Assembly: GCF_030209375.1 (NCBI RefSeq)
Contig: NZ_JARVSC010000005.1
Location: forward strand, 186,001 to 250,000
DNA from: Plantibacter sp. ME-Dv--P-122b
Lineage (GTDB): Bacteria; Actinomycetota; Actinomycetes; Actinomycetales; Microbacteriaceae
Length of the DNA stretch: 64,000 nucleotides
Direction: 5' to 3'
Part shown: piece by piece, positions 8,426-17,212 of the stretch
Layout of the letters: the number at the start of each line of letters is the position of its first letter
Numbering within the stretch: position 1 is the first letter of the stretch
Program-made: the position numbers and the translations under genes
The notes under the pieces: model-generated
Told to the model about the DNA's origin: nothing
Seen by the model: only the letters and a program-made list of their open reading frames with translations
Database searches by the model: none

Positions 8426-9670
8426 TCACGGGTTGGTCAGGCGCCACCAGGGCGTGACCGGCGCGACGTCCGCGTCGAGGGCCAGCGGGACGTCGATCGT
8501 CGCCGCACCGCCCTCCGCGCCCGCCCCCACGGTGTAGCTGAGCTTCCCGACCGTCGAACCGGCGGCACCGGCGTCGATGGCTCTCGCGCGGCTCTCGACC
8601 GTGATCGGGGTGTCCTGCCAGACGAGCACGGAGGCGTCGGACGCCACGACGACCTTCGCGGCCTGGTCCCACGCGGTCGAGTAGGAGCCCACCGATTGCC
8701 CGGCGGTGGCGAGCTGGACCTGGTGGAATCCTGCCGGCACGCTCTGCAACAGGGAGACCACGGCGGCGTTGAGCACGGTGTGGTCGTCGGCACCGAGGAT
8801 GACGCCGACGACGGTCACCGTCCGCCCCTCCACCTGGAGATCGGCGGAGAACAGCAGGCAGGCGCCAGAGGCGTCGTCGGTCCCCGTCTTCATGCCGGTC
8901 ACCCCGTACTGGCCGAGGAGGGCGTTCGTGTTCTCGACCTCGCCGATGGCGGGCAGCACCGCCGTGGGCTCCTTGACGATCGATGAGAGCACCGGGTCGG
9001 CGAGCACGAGCTTGCCGATGGTCACGAGGTCGCTCGGGGTGCTGACGTTCGTCTCACCCAGACCGCTCGTGTTCGTCACGGTCGTACCCGTCAGTCCATG
9101 TGCATCGAGCCATGCGCGCGCCGCATCGAGGTACGCGTCGACCGAACCGAAAGCCCAGACGGCGAGCGAGATGCTGTAGTTGTTCGCCGACGGGAGGAGC
9201 AGCGCTTCGAGCATCTGCCGCTGCGTGAACACCGACCCGGCGACGACGGGTGCCGCTGAACCGTTCTCCGCGATGGTGTCGTAGTAGAACCCGACGTCCG
9301 CGTCGGTCAGCGTGATGGACGGGCCCTGGTCCCCTGCGGCGAGGGGCTTGGCCTCCAGCACGACCAGGGAGGTGATCGTCTTCGTGATGCTCGCGATGGG
9401 GAACGGCGTCTGTTCACCGCTCGAACTCAGGACGCCGTCGAACCCGACGGCACCGATGGCGCCCCGCCCGAATCCGGGCCAGGCGACCGGTGTGGTCTGC
9501 TGGACGAGCGAGGTCGAGAGGGCGTCGCTGGATTCGAGGATCGCAGCCGCGGCCGGCACCGGGCGGAGCAGCGCACCTGCGCTGTACCCGAACAACCCGA
9601 TGAGGAGGGCGAGGACGCCGAAGACGGCGAGACGGCGGCGGCGATAGATCTGTCGTCTCGTGAGTGGCAC
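8426..9670 (-). CDS. D-alanyl-D-alanine carboxypeptidase (peptidase S11), membrane-anchored
   Basis: A 414-residue penicillin-binding-type D,D-carboxypeptidase that would trim pentapeptide stems of peptidoglycan outside the cell. An N-terminal signal-anchor (about residues 14-35, after a run of arginines) precedes the catalytic domain. All three active-site motifs are present: SITK (94-97), SAN (161-163) and KTGT (261-264). A C-terminal beta-rich domain follows, as in low-molecular-weight PBPs. GTG start; a TAGCAT hexamer lies 6 nt upstream, suggesting a leaderless mRNA. It is related to DacC/DacB types; the exact subclass is not certain. Confidence 0.92.
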   Translation of the reverse strand: MPLTRRQIYRRRRLAVFGVLALLIGLFGYSAGALLRPVPAAAAILESSDALSTSLVQQTTPVAWPGFGRGAIGAVGFDGVLSSSGEQTPFPIASITKTITSLVVLEAKPLAAGDQGPSITLTDADVGFYYDTIAENGSAAPVVAGSVFTQRQMLEALLLPSANNYSISLAVWAFGSVDAYLDAARAWLDAHGLTGTTVTNTSGLGETNVSTPSDLVTIGKLVLADPVLSSIVKEPTAVLPAIGEVENTNALLGQYGVTGMKTGTDDASGACLLFSADLQVEGRTVTVVGVILGADDHTVLNAAVVSLLQSVPAGFHQVQLATAGQSVGSYSTAWDQAAKVVVASDASVLVWQDTPITVESRARAIDAGAAGSTVGKLSYTVGAGAEGGAATIDVPLALDADVAPVTPWWRLTNP

Positions 9671-9756
9671 CCGGTCATGCTACCCGTCGCTCCTGCGCGT
9701 ACCCTGTCGCGACGTGCCGCCGACCGGGTGGTCCTTGGAGTGGCGTGGAACCGTGG

Positions 9757-10560
9757 TCAGCGGACCCGGAGCTCCCAGAGGGCGACGGCACTGGCCGACG
9801 CGACGTTCAGCGAGTCGACGCCGTGGAGCATCGGGATGGTCACGATCGTGTCGGCGGCGGCGAGGGCCGAGGCGCTCAGACCGTCGCCCTCGGCGCCGAG
9901 CACGATGGCGAGCCGCTCCGGCGCGGTCCGAGCGTAGGTGTCGAGGTCCACGGCATCGTCGGCGAGGGCGAGGGCGGCCGTCTCGAAGCCGGCGTCCCGG
10001 AGGACGCCGGATGCGACGTCCCATCCCGGGAGGCGGGTCCACGGTACCTGCAGGACCGTGCCCATGCTGACGCGGACGCTCCGGCGGTACAGCGGGTCGG
10101 CGCAGCGTGGGGTGATCAGGACCGCGTCGGCTCCGAGACCGGCGACGGAGCGGAAGATGGCGCCGACGTTGGTGTGGTCGACGATGTCCTCGAGGATGAC
10201 CACCCGACGGGCGTCGGCGAGGAGCTCGGCGGGGTCGGCGAGCGGTGGGCGATGCATCGCCGCAAGCGCTCCCCGGTGCAGGTGGAAGCCCGTCAGCTGC
10301 TCGAGGAGTGCGGGCTCGCCGACGAAGACCGGTATGTCGTGCTCCTCGAGGAGTGGCGAGACGTCCTCGAGCCACTTCTCCTGCAGCAGGACCGATCGCG
10401 GTCGGTGCCCGGCGCGGAGCGCACGCTCCATGACCTTCGTCGACTCGGCGATGTACAGTCCGCCCGCGGGTTCGGACACCCGGCGGAGGGCGACGTCCGT
10501 CAGGCGCGCGTAGTCGTCGAGTCGTCCGTCGTCGAGATCGGTGATCCGGATGACCTGCAT
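9757..10560 (-). CDS. TrmH/SpoU-family RNA 2'-O-methyltransferase
   Basis: A 267-residue SPOUT-class enzyme that would transfer a methyl group from SAM to a ribose 2'-OH in tRNA or rRNA. The three SpoU motifs are visible: DHTNVGAIFRS with its catalytic-region Asn and Arg, IVLGAEGDGLS, and IPMLHGVDSLNVASA, which forms the deep trefoil knot. The N-terminal 100 residues resemble the substrate-binding extension of rRNA methylases. The start at 10560 follows a GAGAGGA ribosome binding site. The modified nucleotide cannot be assigned. It is divergent from the sirtuin gene. Confidence 0.92.
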   Translation of the reverse strand: MQVIRITDLDDGRLDDYARLTDVALRRVSEPAGGLYIAESTKVMERALRAGHRPRSVLLQEKWLEDVSPLLEEHDIPVFVGEPALLEQLTGFHLHRGALAAMHRPPLADPAELLADARRVVILEDIVDHTNVGAIFRSVAGLGADAVLITPRCADPLYRRSVRVSMGTVLQVPWTRLPGWDVASGVLRDAGFETAALALADDAVDLDTYARTAPERLAIVLGAEGDGLSASALAAADTIVTIPMLHGVDSLNVASASAVALWELRVR

Positions 10561-10698
10561 GGGAGACGTCCTCTCGACGCGATGTTCGACCTCCACCTTG
10601 CCAGAGTGGGAACACGATCGAAAACGAGGCCGTTTAGACTCAGGGGAAGCGATGGCCCGGAGCACTCCGATCATCGCGGACGGATGGACGGAGCAGGC

Positions 10699-11601
10699 AT
10701 GAGCACGCTGATCGCAGCAGGGGATCCCGCTGACGAGACGGCCGAGGCCGGGCTCGAACGGGCGATCGAGCTGCTCGCGGACCGCCGTGTCGCCTTCCTC
10801 ACCGGGGCCGGCGTGAGCACGGACTCCGGCATCCCCGACTACCGGGGTCAGGGTGCTCCGGTGCGGACGCCCATGACGGTCGACCAGTTCCTGTCCAACG
10901 ACGACGCCGCGCGCAAACGCTACTGGGCCGGCAGCCACCTCGGGTGGAAGCGGTTCGACGGTGCTCGCCCGAACGCCGGCCACCGGGCGATCGCGCTCCT
11001 CGAGGAGGCCGGCATCGCCGACGGCGTCATCACGCAGAACGTCGACGGCCTCCACGTCAGGGCCGGCTCGCGCCGCGTCGTCGACCTGCACGGGTCGATG
11101 GACCGCGTCAGCTGTCTCTCCTGTGGGCAGAGCTACGCCAGGTCGAGCATCGCGGAGCGCATGACGGCCCTGAACCCGTGGCTCGACACCGAGACGGACG
11201 TGACGATCAACCCGGACGGCGATGCCGAGGTCGGGCGGGTCGACGAGATCGTCGTCCCCGTGTGCACGGTCTGCGGTGGCATGTTGAAGCCGGACGTGGT
11301 CTTCTTCGGCGAATTCATCCCGACGGAGAAGTACGCCGAGGCCGCAGCACTCGTGCGTGGTGCGGACGCACTCGTGATCGCCGGGTCGTCCCTCGTGGTC
11401 AACTCGGGGATCCGGCTCCTCGAACTCGCCCGCCGGAAGCGGTTGCCGATCGTCGTCATCAACCGCGGCGTCACGAAGGCGGACGGCCGCGCGGACGTGA
11501 AGCTCGACGCGGGTGCCAGTGAGACGCTCAGCGGGATCGCCGCTCGCCTGGTCCCGGCCGCCTTCACGAGCGTCGTCTCGCAGGAGGCGACCGACGCCTG
11601 A
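10699..11601 (+). CDS. NAD-dependent protein deacylase, Sir2 family
   Basis: A 300-residue sirtuin that removes acyl groups from lysine using NAD+. The Rossmann signature GAGVSTDSGIPDYRG is at 36-50, TQNVDGLH at 112-119 and the catalytic His in LHG at 131. A zinc ribbon is formed by Cys139/Cys142 and Cys189/Cys192, with an unusually long (about 46-residue) insert between the pairs. ATG at 10699 is preferred because GGAG lies just upstream; an in-frame ATG at 10684 is possible. It ends 4 bp before the convergent alpha/beta hydrolase, with no obvious terminator between them. Confidence 0.95.
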   Translation: MSTLIAAGDPADETAEAGLERAIELLADRRVAFLTGAGVSTDSGIPDYRGQGAPVRTPMTVDQFLSNDDAARKRYWAGSHLGWKRFDGARPNAGHRAIALLEEAGIADGVITQNVDGLHVRAGSRRVVDLHGSMDRVSCLSCGQSYARSSIAERMTALNPWLDTETDVTINPDGDAEVGRVDEIVVPVCTVCGGMLKPDVVFFGEFIPTEKYAEAAALVRGADALVIAGSSLVVNSGIRLLELARRKRLPIVVINRGVTKADGRADVKLDAGASETLSGIAARLVPAAFTSVVSQEATDA

Positions 11602-11605
11602 CGCC

Positions 11606-12508
11606 TCAGGCGTCGGTGCGGTCGTCCGCGAGGAACGCGGTGAGGCGCTGCGCCGCGTCGTGCGGCTCCTCGTAGTGGATGAGGTGTCCGACGCCCGGGA
11701 TGACGTGCAGCTGCGCGTCGGCGAACCGCTTCGCGAGCGCGTACTGCGCGGCCACGGGCGTGATGTCGTCACGCTCGGCGGCGATGAGCAGCGTGCGGCT
11801 CGGGATCCGGTCGGCGTACTCGCTGACGTCGTGGCTGACCGAGGCGGTGAACGACTCGAGGACGACCTCCCGGTCGGCGAAGGCGCTGAAGTACTGGTCG
11901 TGCTGGGCATGGATCCACCGACGGAGCGTCGGGTCCTTCGTCTTCGACATCGCGACGCTCATGATGCGCACGACGCCCTTGTTCCGGAGGAAGGCGAATC
12001 CCAGGCGTTTCGGGAGCTTCGCGGACGACCAGTAGTAGAAGACCGCGAGCCTCGTCAGGACACCGCGAGGGCCCTGGAGCGCCGGGGCGGCGATCGGGTT
12101 CACGAGGATGAGGTCATCCGGTCGGAGTCCCCCGGCGACGGCGGCGCTCGACACGATCGAGCCGAACGAGTGCCCGAGGAGCACGACACGACCGGTCAGG
12201 TGCAGCTCCTCGATGAATCGTCCCAGCCAGGCGGCGTACCCCTCGACGGAGTGGGTGGCCTCGGGGAAGGGTGCCGAGCTGCCGAAGCCGGGGAGGTCCG
12301 GAGCGATGATCCGGAACCCGGAGAGCTGCGCGACGACCGGTTCGAGGCCGTGGTGGTCGCCCCGGAAGCCGTGCACCATGACGATCGTCGTCGACGCCTC
12401 GTGGTCGCCGTAATCCCAGAACCGGGTCTCGGCTCCGTCCACGATGAGTGAGCGCTCCCGGACGGGGATGCGGTCGAGCTGGTCGGCATACGGTGATTCG
12501 ACGGGCAT
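11606..12508 (-). CDS. alpha/beta-fold hydrolase
   Basis: A 300-residue alpha/beta hydrolase. The oxyanion-hole motif HGFRGD is at 46-51 and the nucleophile elbow GHSFGS places Ser at 114. A late Asp in AAERDDITP and His in PGVGHLIHYEEP complete a likely triad. There is no signal peptide. Close homologues are generic esterases, epoxide hydrolases or haloperoxidase-like enzymes, and the sequence does not discriminate. It converges on the sirtuin gene and is transcribed alone. Confidence 0.88.
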   Translation of the reverse strand: MPVESPYADQLDRIPVRERSLIVDGAETRFWDYGDHEASTTIVMVHGFRGDHHGLEPVVAQLSGFRIIAPDLPGFGSSAPFPEATHSVEGYAAWLGRFIEELHLTGRVVLLGHSFGSIVSSAAVAGGLRPDDLILVNPIAAPALQGPRGVLTRLAVFYYWSSAKLPKRLGFAFLRNKGVVRIMSVAMSKTKDPTLRRWIHAQHDQYFSAFADREVVLESFTASVSHDVSEYADRIPSRTLLIAAERDDITPVAAQYALAKRFADAQLHVIPGVGHLIHYEEPHDAAQRLTAFLADDRTDA

Positions 12509-12583
12509 CCACTCAGTCTAGGCAGTCCGGCTCCGCGTTCACCCGACGACGCGGACCGTGCCGCCCCGGCGTGGCACAGGACC

Positions 12584-12606
12584 CTGTCGGAGGTGCGTCA
12601 TAGGGT
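12584..12606 (+). promoter_or_regulatory. PafBC/RecA-NDp-like promoter of the exonuclease gene
   Basis: CTGTCGGAG, 8 nt (GTGCGTCA), TAGGGT, then 6 nt (GAAGGC) to the GTG at 12613. TGTCGG and the N8-TAnnnT spacing match the uvrA and uvrB promoters in this window; the bases after TGTCGG differ (AG instead of TG). Confidence 0.6.
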
Positions 12607-12612
12607 GAAGGC

Positions 12613-13386
12613 GTGAACACGGTCGATGCGAATCCCCACTGGACGGACCGCCTGGCGGTCTTCGATCTCGAGACGACGGGCATCGAGGTGGAGACGAGTC
12701 GCATCGTGACCGCCTTCGTCGGTGTCATCACCGCGGACGGTTCGGTCGAACGCTCGTGGTCCTGGATGGCCGACCCCGGGGTCGAGATCCCCGCTCGCGC
12801 CGCCGAGATCCACGGCGTCACGACGGAGCGGGCCCGGGCTGAGGGGCGTCCGGCACCGGTGGTCGTCGGAGAGATCGTCGCCGTCCTCACCGAGCTGTTC
12901 GCCGCGCGGACCCCGGTGGTCGCCTACAACGCGCCCTACGACTTCTCCCTCCTGCACTTCGAGGCGGAGCGACACGGCGTGACCTCGATCACCGACCCGT
13001 CCCCCGTCGTCGACCCGCTGATCCTCGACCGGCGGCTCGACACGTTCCGACGGGGCAAGCGGACGCTCGAGGTCGTGGCCGCCCTGCACGGCGTTCCGCT
13101 CGAGGGTGCTCACGACGCGGGCGTGGACGCCGTCGCCGCCGGACGCGTCGCTCAGGCCATCGGTCGGCGCCACGCCGACGCCCTGCCGACGAGCGTCGAC
13201 GAGTTGCACGAGGCCCAGCGGACCTGGTCGCTCGAGCAGGCGGAGAGCTTCCAGTCCTACATGCGCCGCGTGCGCGATCCCGAGTTCGTCGCCGACGGTG
13301 CTTGGCCCATCCGCACCGGACGCCCTGCCGCTCGACCTGAGGCGCCGGTCATCGTCCCAGCGGACCAGCTGCCCATCGGTATCTGA
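12613..13386 (+). CDS. DEDDh 3'-5' exonuclease, DnaQ-like
   Basis: A 257-residue protein with a DnaQ/RNase T-type exonuclease domain. ExoI FDLETTG (Asp18, Glu20), ExoII YNAPYDF and ExoIII HDAGVDA give the DEDDh metal-binding set, so it should be an active two-metal nuclease. It is a stand-alone protein, not fused to a polymerase or GIY-YIG domain; the C-terminal 70 residues look like a family-specific tail. The GTG start lies 6 nt after a -10 box, implying a leaderless mRNA. The damage-type promoter suggests a repair-linked proofreading or end-processing role, which is inference. Confidence 0.9.
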   Translation: MNTVDANPHWTDRLAVFDLETTGIEVETSRIVTAFVGVITADGSVERSWSWMADPGVEIPARAAEIHGVTTERARAEGRPAPVVVGEIVAVLTELFAARTPVVAYNAPYDFSLLHFEAERHGVTSITDPSPVVDPLILDRRLDTFRRGKRTLEVVAALHGVPLEGAHDAGVDAVAAGRVAQAIGRRHADALPTSVDELHEAQRTWSLEQAESFQSYMRRVRDPEFVADGAWPIRTGRPAARPEAPVIVPADQLPIGI

Positions 13387-13408
13387 GTCGCACGGCTCCC
13401 CACGACGA

Positions 13409-13440
13409 CGAACGCCCCGATCCGAGGATCGGGGCGTTCG
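13409..13440. terminator. bidirectional hairpin between exonuclease and rpmE2
   Basis: A perfect 14-bp stem CGAACGCCCCGATC (13409-13422) with loop CGAG sits between two convergent genes. There is no T-tract on either strand, as is common for high-GC actinobacterial terminators. Confidence 0.75.
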
Positions 13441-13458
13441 TGTATCGCAGCGGAAGGA

Positions 13459-13707
13459 CTACTTGCCGAAGCCCTTGAAGCGCTGGTTGAACTTCTCGAC
13501 GCGACCGGCGGAGTCCATGATGCGCTGCTTGCCCGTGTAGAACGGGTGCGACTCGGACGAGATCTCCACGTCGATCACCGGGTAGGTGACGCCGTCGAGG
13601 TCGATCGTCTTGCCCGACGAGACCGTCGAGCGCGTGAGGAACGTCGCGCCGGAGGCGAGGTCGCGGAAGACGACGGCTTCGTACGTGGGGTGGATGTCAG
13701 ATTTCAT
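13459..13707 (-). CDS. rpmE2: 50S ribosomal protein L31 type B
   Basis: An 82-residue ribosomal protein L31 of the zinc-independent type B: it begins [16 protein letters not shown] and lacks the CxxC pairs of type A L31. Type B genes are often Zur-regulated and expressed under zinc limitation, but I see no clear Zur palindrome upstream. It is transcribed alone, leftwards, towards the hairpin at 13409-13440. Confidence 0.97.
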   Translation of the reverse strand: MKSDIHPTYEAVVFRDLASGATFLTRSTVSSGKTIDLDGVTYPVIDVEISSESHPFYTGKQRIMDSAGRVEKFNQRFKGFGK

Positions 13708-13777
13708 CAGCAGTCCTTGTTGAGTGGATGGTGTGGGTAGTACCCGCGCTCGGAACTCCAGGCACGAGGCAGAAAGC

Positions 13778-13798
13778 TCTTGGCTCCGCGAGCCAAAG
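13778..13798. other. small hairpin between the ABC ATPase and rpmE2
   Basis: TTGGCTC (13780-13786), CGC, GAGCCAA (13790-13796). It lies downstream of the ABC gene and upstream of rpmE2, both leftward. It could be a weak terminator for the first or part of the rpmE2 leader; TAAAGT at 13803-13808 (minus strand) may be a -10 box. Confidence 0.4.
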
Positions 13799-13864
13799 GT
13801 CGACTTTACCAGACTCGGCGCGCGTCTGCTCGCCAGCCGAGGACGACCCGCCGAGGCGTGGTGG

Positions 13865-14677
13865 TCAGGAGGGGGCGACCGCCGAGCGTCCGGCGCGGGC
13901 GGAGCGGGCGTGGAACCGGCCGTCCTCCTCGGTCAGCTCGATCGGGAGGTCGAAGGTCTCGCTGAGGTGTTCGGCCGTGAGCGTGTCGGCGATCGGGCCG
14001 GCGGCGACGATGCCACCGTCGCGCACGAGCAGGACGTGGGTGAAGCCGACGGGGATCTCCTCGACGTGGTGGGTCACCATGATGATCGCCGGTGAGTCGT
14101 CGGCGCTCGCATAGCCGCCGAGCAGTTCGACGAGCTCCTCGCGCGTGCCGAGGTCGAGGCTCGCGGCCGGCTCGTCGAGCAGGAGGAGTTCGGGGTCGGT
14201 CATGATGGCCCGCGCGATCTGCACACGCTTCTGCTCGCCGTCGCTGAGCGTGCCGAAGCGGCGGTCGGCGAGGTGGTCGAGCTTCCATTCCGCGAGGACT
14301 CGCGACGCCCGCTTCACGTCGATGTCCTCGTACTGTTCGACCCAGCGCCCGGTGACCGAGTAGGCCGCCGTGAGCACGACGTCCAGGACGGTCTCCTCCG
14401 GCGGCACCCGCTTCGCGAGGGCGGAGGACGCGAAGCCGATGCGCGGGCGCAGTTCGAAGACGTCGACCCGGCCGAGCGTCTCGTCGAGCACGGAGACCGT
14501 GCCCTTCGAGGGGTGGATGAGCGTGGCCGCGAGCTGCAGGAGCGTCGTCTTGCCGGCGCCGTTCGGGCCGAGGACGATCCATCGCTGGTCGCCCGTCACC
14601 GTCCAGTCGACGCCATCGAGGATGGGGTTGAGATTGCGGACGACGGACACATCGGAGAACTGCAACACGCTCGGCAT
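13865..14677 (-). CDS. ABC transporter ATP-binding protein
   Basis: A 270-residue single ABC ATPase domain: Walker A GPNGAGKT (37-44), signature LSDGE (144-148, a slight variant of LSGGQ), Walker B LLLLDEP (164-170) and H-loop in MVTHHVEE. No permease or binding-protein gene is adjacent, so the membrane partner is encoded elsewhere, or the protein is a soluble ModF/YlmA-like ATPase, which its layout resembles. Its start faces glgA, in the same direction, 63 bp away. The substrate is unknown. Confidence 0.88.
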   Translation of the reverse strand: MPSVLQFSDVSVVRNLNPILDGVDWTVTGDQRWIVLGPNGAGKTTLLQLAATLIHPSKGTVSVLDETLGRVDVFELRPRIGFASSALAKRVPPEETVLDVVLTAAYSVTGRWVEQYEDIDVKRASRVLAEWKLDHLADRRFGTLSDGEQKRVQIARAIMTDPELLLLDEPAASLDLGTREELVELLGGYASADDSPAIIMVTHHVEEIPVGFTHVLLVRDGGIVAAGPIADTLTAEHLSETFDLPIELTEEDGRFHARSARAGRSAVAPS

Positions 14678-14740
14678 GGTCCTAGCCTATCCGCCAAGAC
14701 CCGCCGCGCGTCGCCGTCCTCCGAGGTGTCCGCCGGTGGT

Positions 14741-15922
14741 TCAGACCAGGCTGCGGTACAGCTCCGCCGTCTGGGTGGCGATGCGCGACCAGCTGAAGTC
14801 GGACTCCGCGCGTCGGCGACCAGCGGCCCCGTAGGCCCTCGCCTGGGCGGGATCCTGGACGACCTCGGTGAGGGTTGCCGCGAGGTCGGCGACGAATCGC
14901 TCCGGGTCGAGCGGGGTGCCGGTGCCGTCGGACGCCTGCGCGAGCGGGACGATCCTGCCGGTCACACCGTCCTGCACGACCTCCGGGATGCCCCCGGTCC
15001 CGGTCCCGACCACAGCGGCACCGCAGGCCATCGCCTCGAGGTTGACGATGCCGAGTGGCTCGTAGATCGACGGGCACACGAAGGTCGTGGCGGCGGTGAG
15101 GACGGTGCAGAGCTCGTGACGTGGGAGCAGTCGTTCGATCCACACGACCCCGGTGCGCTCGCGCTGCAGCTCCTCGACGAGCCCCTTGACCTCGGCGAGG
15201 ATCTCGGGGGTGTCGGGAGCACCGGCGCACAGGATGAGCTGCACATCGGGCGGCAGCAATCGGGCCGCGCGGAGCAGGTACGGCAGCCCCTTCTGTCGGG
15301 TGATCCGACCGACGAAGACGACGGAGGGACGGGACGGGTCGATGTCGAGGGACCGCAGCAACTCGTCGTCGACGCGTGGCTGCCAGTCGGTCAGGTCGAT
15401 GCCGTTGTAGATGACCTGCACCTTGGCCGGGTCGAGGCTCGGGTACGACCGCAGGATGTCACGACGCATCCCGTCGCTGACCGCCACGACGGCCGCGGCG
15501 CCTTCGTAGGCGGACTGCTCGATCCAGCTGGACACGCGGTACCCGCCGCCGAGCTGTTCGGCCTTCCACGGGCGGAGCGGCTCCAGACTGTGCGCGGTCA
15601 CGACGTGCGGGATGCCGTGCAGCAGTGACGCGAGGTGGCCGGCACCGTTCGCGTACCAGGTGTGCGAGTGCACGAGGTCGGCTCCGGCGACGTCCTGGGC
15701 GATCAGGAGGTCCGTCCCGAGTGTCGTGAGGGCGCCGTTCGCCCCCTGGAGCTCGGCCGGGACACCGTACGCGACGGTGTCGGCCTCGTCGCGTGGCGCG
15801 CCGAAGCAGCGCACGGTCACGTCGATGTCGCTGCGGAGGGATTTCACCAGCTCCGACACGTGGACGCCTGCGCCGCCGTAGATCTCCGGCGGGTACTCCT
15901 TTGTCACAAGATCAACTCGCAT
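14741..15922 (-). CDS. glgA: glycogen synthase (actinobacterial GT4 type)
   Basis: A 393-residue GT-B glycosyltransferase that would extend alpha-1,4-glucan or make maltose-1-phosphate from ADP-glucose. The N-terminal EYPPEIYGGAGVHV forms the nucleotide-sugar loop, HSHTWYANGAG lies in the acceptor domain, and IYEPLGIVNLEAMACG carries the E-x7-E motif. This short actinobacterial form (GlgA/GlgM-like) is distinct from the 480-residue GT5 enzymes. It is divergent from glgC, the ADP-glucose synthase gene, with only 45 bp between start codons, so the promoters must overlap. The choice between glycogen synthase and maltose-1-phosphate synthase cannot be made from sequence alone. Confidence 0.9.
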   Translation of the reverse strand: MRVDLVTKEYPPEIYGGAGVHVSELVKSLRSDIDVTVRCFGAPRDEADTVAYGVPAELQGANGALTTLGTDLLIAQDVAGADLVHSHTWYANGAGHLASLLHGIPHVVTAHSLEPLRPWKAEQLGGGYRVSSWIEQSAYEGAAAVVAVSDGMRRDILRSYPSLDPAKVQVIYNGIDLTDWQPRVDDELLRSLDIDPSRPSVVFVGRITRQKGLPYLLRAARLLPPDVQLILCAGAPDTPEILAEVKGLVEELQRERTGVVWIERLLPRHELCTVLTAATTFVCPSIYEPLGIVNLEAMACGAAVVGTGTGGIPEVVQDGVTGRIVPLAQASDGTGTPLDPERFVADLAATLTEVVQDPAQARAYGAAGRRRAESDFSWSRIATQTAELYRSLV

Positions 15923-15967
15923 GTCTAGACGCTAGTACAGGTCTCGTCCGGCATCTATTGTGAAGCC
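15923..15967. promoter_or_regulatory. 45-bp divergent glgA/glgC promoter region
   Basis: Only 45 bp separate the two ATG codons. On the minus strand TTCACA and TACTAG/TGTACT are -35/-10 candidates for glgA; on the plus strand TATTGT (15956-15961) lies just before the glgC start. Either or both transcripts must be leaderless or nearly so. Confidence 0.5.
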
Positions 15968-17212
15968 ATGGCCGCCTCAAAGAAGATCTTCGGAATCGTC
16001 CTCGCTGGTGGGGAAGGGAAGCGGTTGATGCCGCTGACCGCAGACCGCGCGAAACCGGCCGTACCGTTCGGCGGGCAGTACCGCCTGATCGATTTCGCGC
16101 TGTCGAACCTCATCAACTCCGGACTCACCCAGATCGTCGTCCTCACCCAGTACAAGTCCCATAGCCTCGACCGCCACGTCTCGCAGACCTGGCGGCTGTC
16201 CGGCCTGCTCGACTCCTATGTCGCGTCCGTGCCGGCGCAGCAGCGTCTCGGGAAGCGCTGGTTCAGCGGATCCGCCGACGCGATCCTGCAGAGCCTCAAC
16301 CTGATCCGCGACGAGAAGCCCGACATCGTCGTGGTCGTCGGCGCCGACCACGTCTACCGCATGGACTTCGCGCAGATGATCGAGGCGCACATCGCCTCGG
16401 GCAAGAAGGCGACGGTCGCCGCGATCCGTCAGCCCATCTCCCTCGCCGACCAGTTCGGCGTCATCGACGTCGACGCGGACGACCCGACGACCATCGCCCG
16501 CTTCCTCGAGAAGCCGCTCGACGCGCCGGGCCTGCCCGACTCCCCCGGCGAGGTGCTCGCCTCGATGGGCAACTACGTCTTCGACGCCGACGCGCTCATG
16601 CAGGCGGTCATCGACGACGGCGAGGTGACGAGCTCGAACCACGACATGGGTGGCGACATCGTCCCGTACTTCGTCGATCGCGGCGAGGCCGGCGTCTACG
16701 ACCTCCAGCGGAACGACGTGCCCGGCTCGACGGATCGCGATCGCTACTACTGGCGCGACGTGGGGACGATCGAGTCGTTCTACGAGGCCCACCAGGACCT
16801 CATCTCGACGCTCCCGATCTTCAACCTGTACAACCGCGACTGGCCGATCTTCAGTTCTCAGCTGAACTCGCCGCCGGCGAAGTTCGTGCGGGACGCGAAG
16901 GGCAACCTCGGCCAGACCATCGACTCGATCGTCTCCCTCGGTTCGCTGCTGTCCGGTGCCCACATCGAGCGCAGTGTCCTCGGGCCCTGGGCGCTCGTGG
17001 AATCAGGCGCCCACGTCTCGGACTCGGTCGTGTTCGACAAGGTCCACATCGAACCGGACGCCGTCGTCAAGCGGGCTATCCTGGACAAGGATGTGGTGGT
17101 CACCTCCGGCGCGAGCGTCGGTGTCGACCACGATCGTGACCGCGCTCGCGGCTTCACCGTCACCGAATCCGGTCTCACCGTGGTTGGCAAGGGAGTACGC
17201 GTCGTTCCATGA
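15968..17212 (+). CDS. glgC: glucose-1-phosphate adenylyltransferase
   Basis: GlgC makes ADP-glucose from ATP and glucose-1-phosphate, the committed step of glycogen synthesis. The 414-residue protein opens with the nucleotidyltransferase loop [19 protein letters not shown] (12-30), followed by the [14 protein letters not shown] block. The C-terminal third has left-handed beta-helix repeats. It is divergent from glgA, and its last bases overlap serB (ATGA), so serB is probably co-translated. Confidence 0.97.
   Translation: MAASKKIFGIVLAGGEGKRLMPLTADRAKPAVPFGGQYRLIDFALSNLINSGLTQIVVLTQYKSHSLDRHVSQTWRLSGLLDSYVASVPAQQRLGKRWFSGSADAILQSLNLIRDEKPDIVVVVGADHVYRMDFAQMIEAHIASGKKATVAAIRQPISLADQFGVIDVDADDPTTIARFLEKPLDAPGLPDSPGEVLASMGNYVFDADALMQAVIDDGEVTSSNHDMGGDIVPYFVDRGEAGVYDLQRNDVPGSTDRDRYYWRDVGTIESFYEAHQDLISTLPIFNLYNRDWPIFSSQLNSPPAKFVRDAKGNLGQTIDSIVSLGSLLSGAHIERSVLGPWALVESGAHVSDSVVFDKVHIEPDAVVKRAILDKDVVVTSGASVGVDHDRDRARGFTVTESGLTVVGKGVRVVP

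Noticed and set aside
10561-11910. N-terminal extension of the TrmH/SpoU methylase through the sirtuin locus
   Set aside because: The open frame continues upstream, but the ATG at 10560 has a ribosome binding site, begins the family's normal N-terminus, and the extension is antisense to the sirtuin.
13865-14677. Complete ABC importer
   Set aside because: Only the ATPase is present; no permease or binding protein lies on either side.
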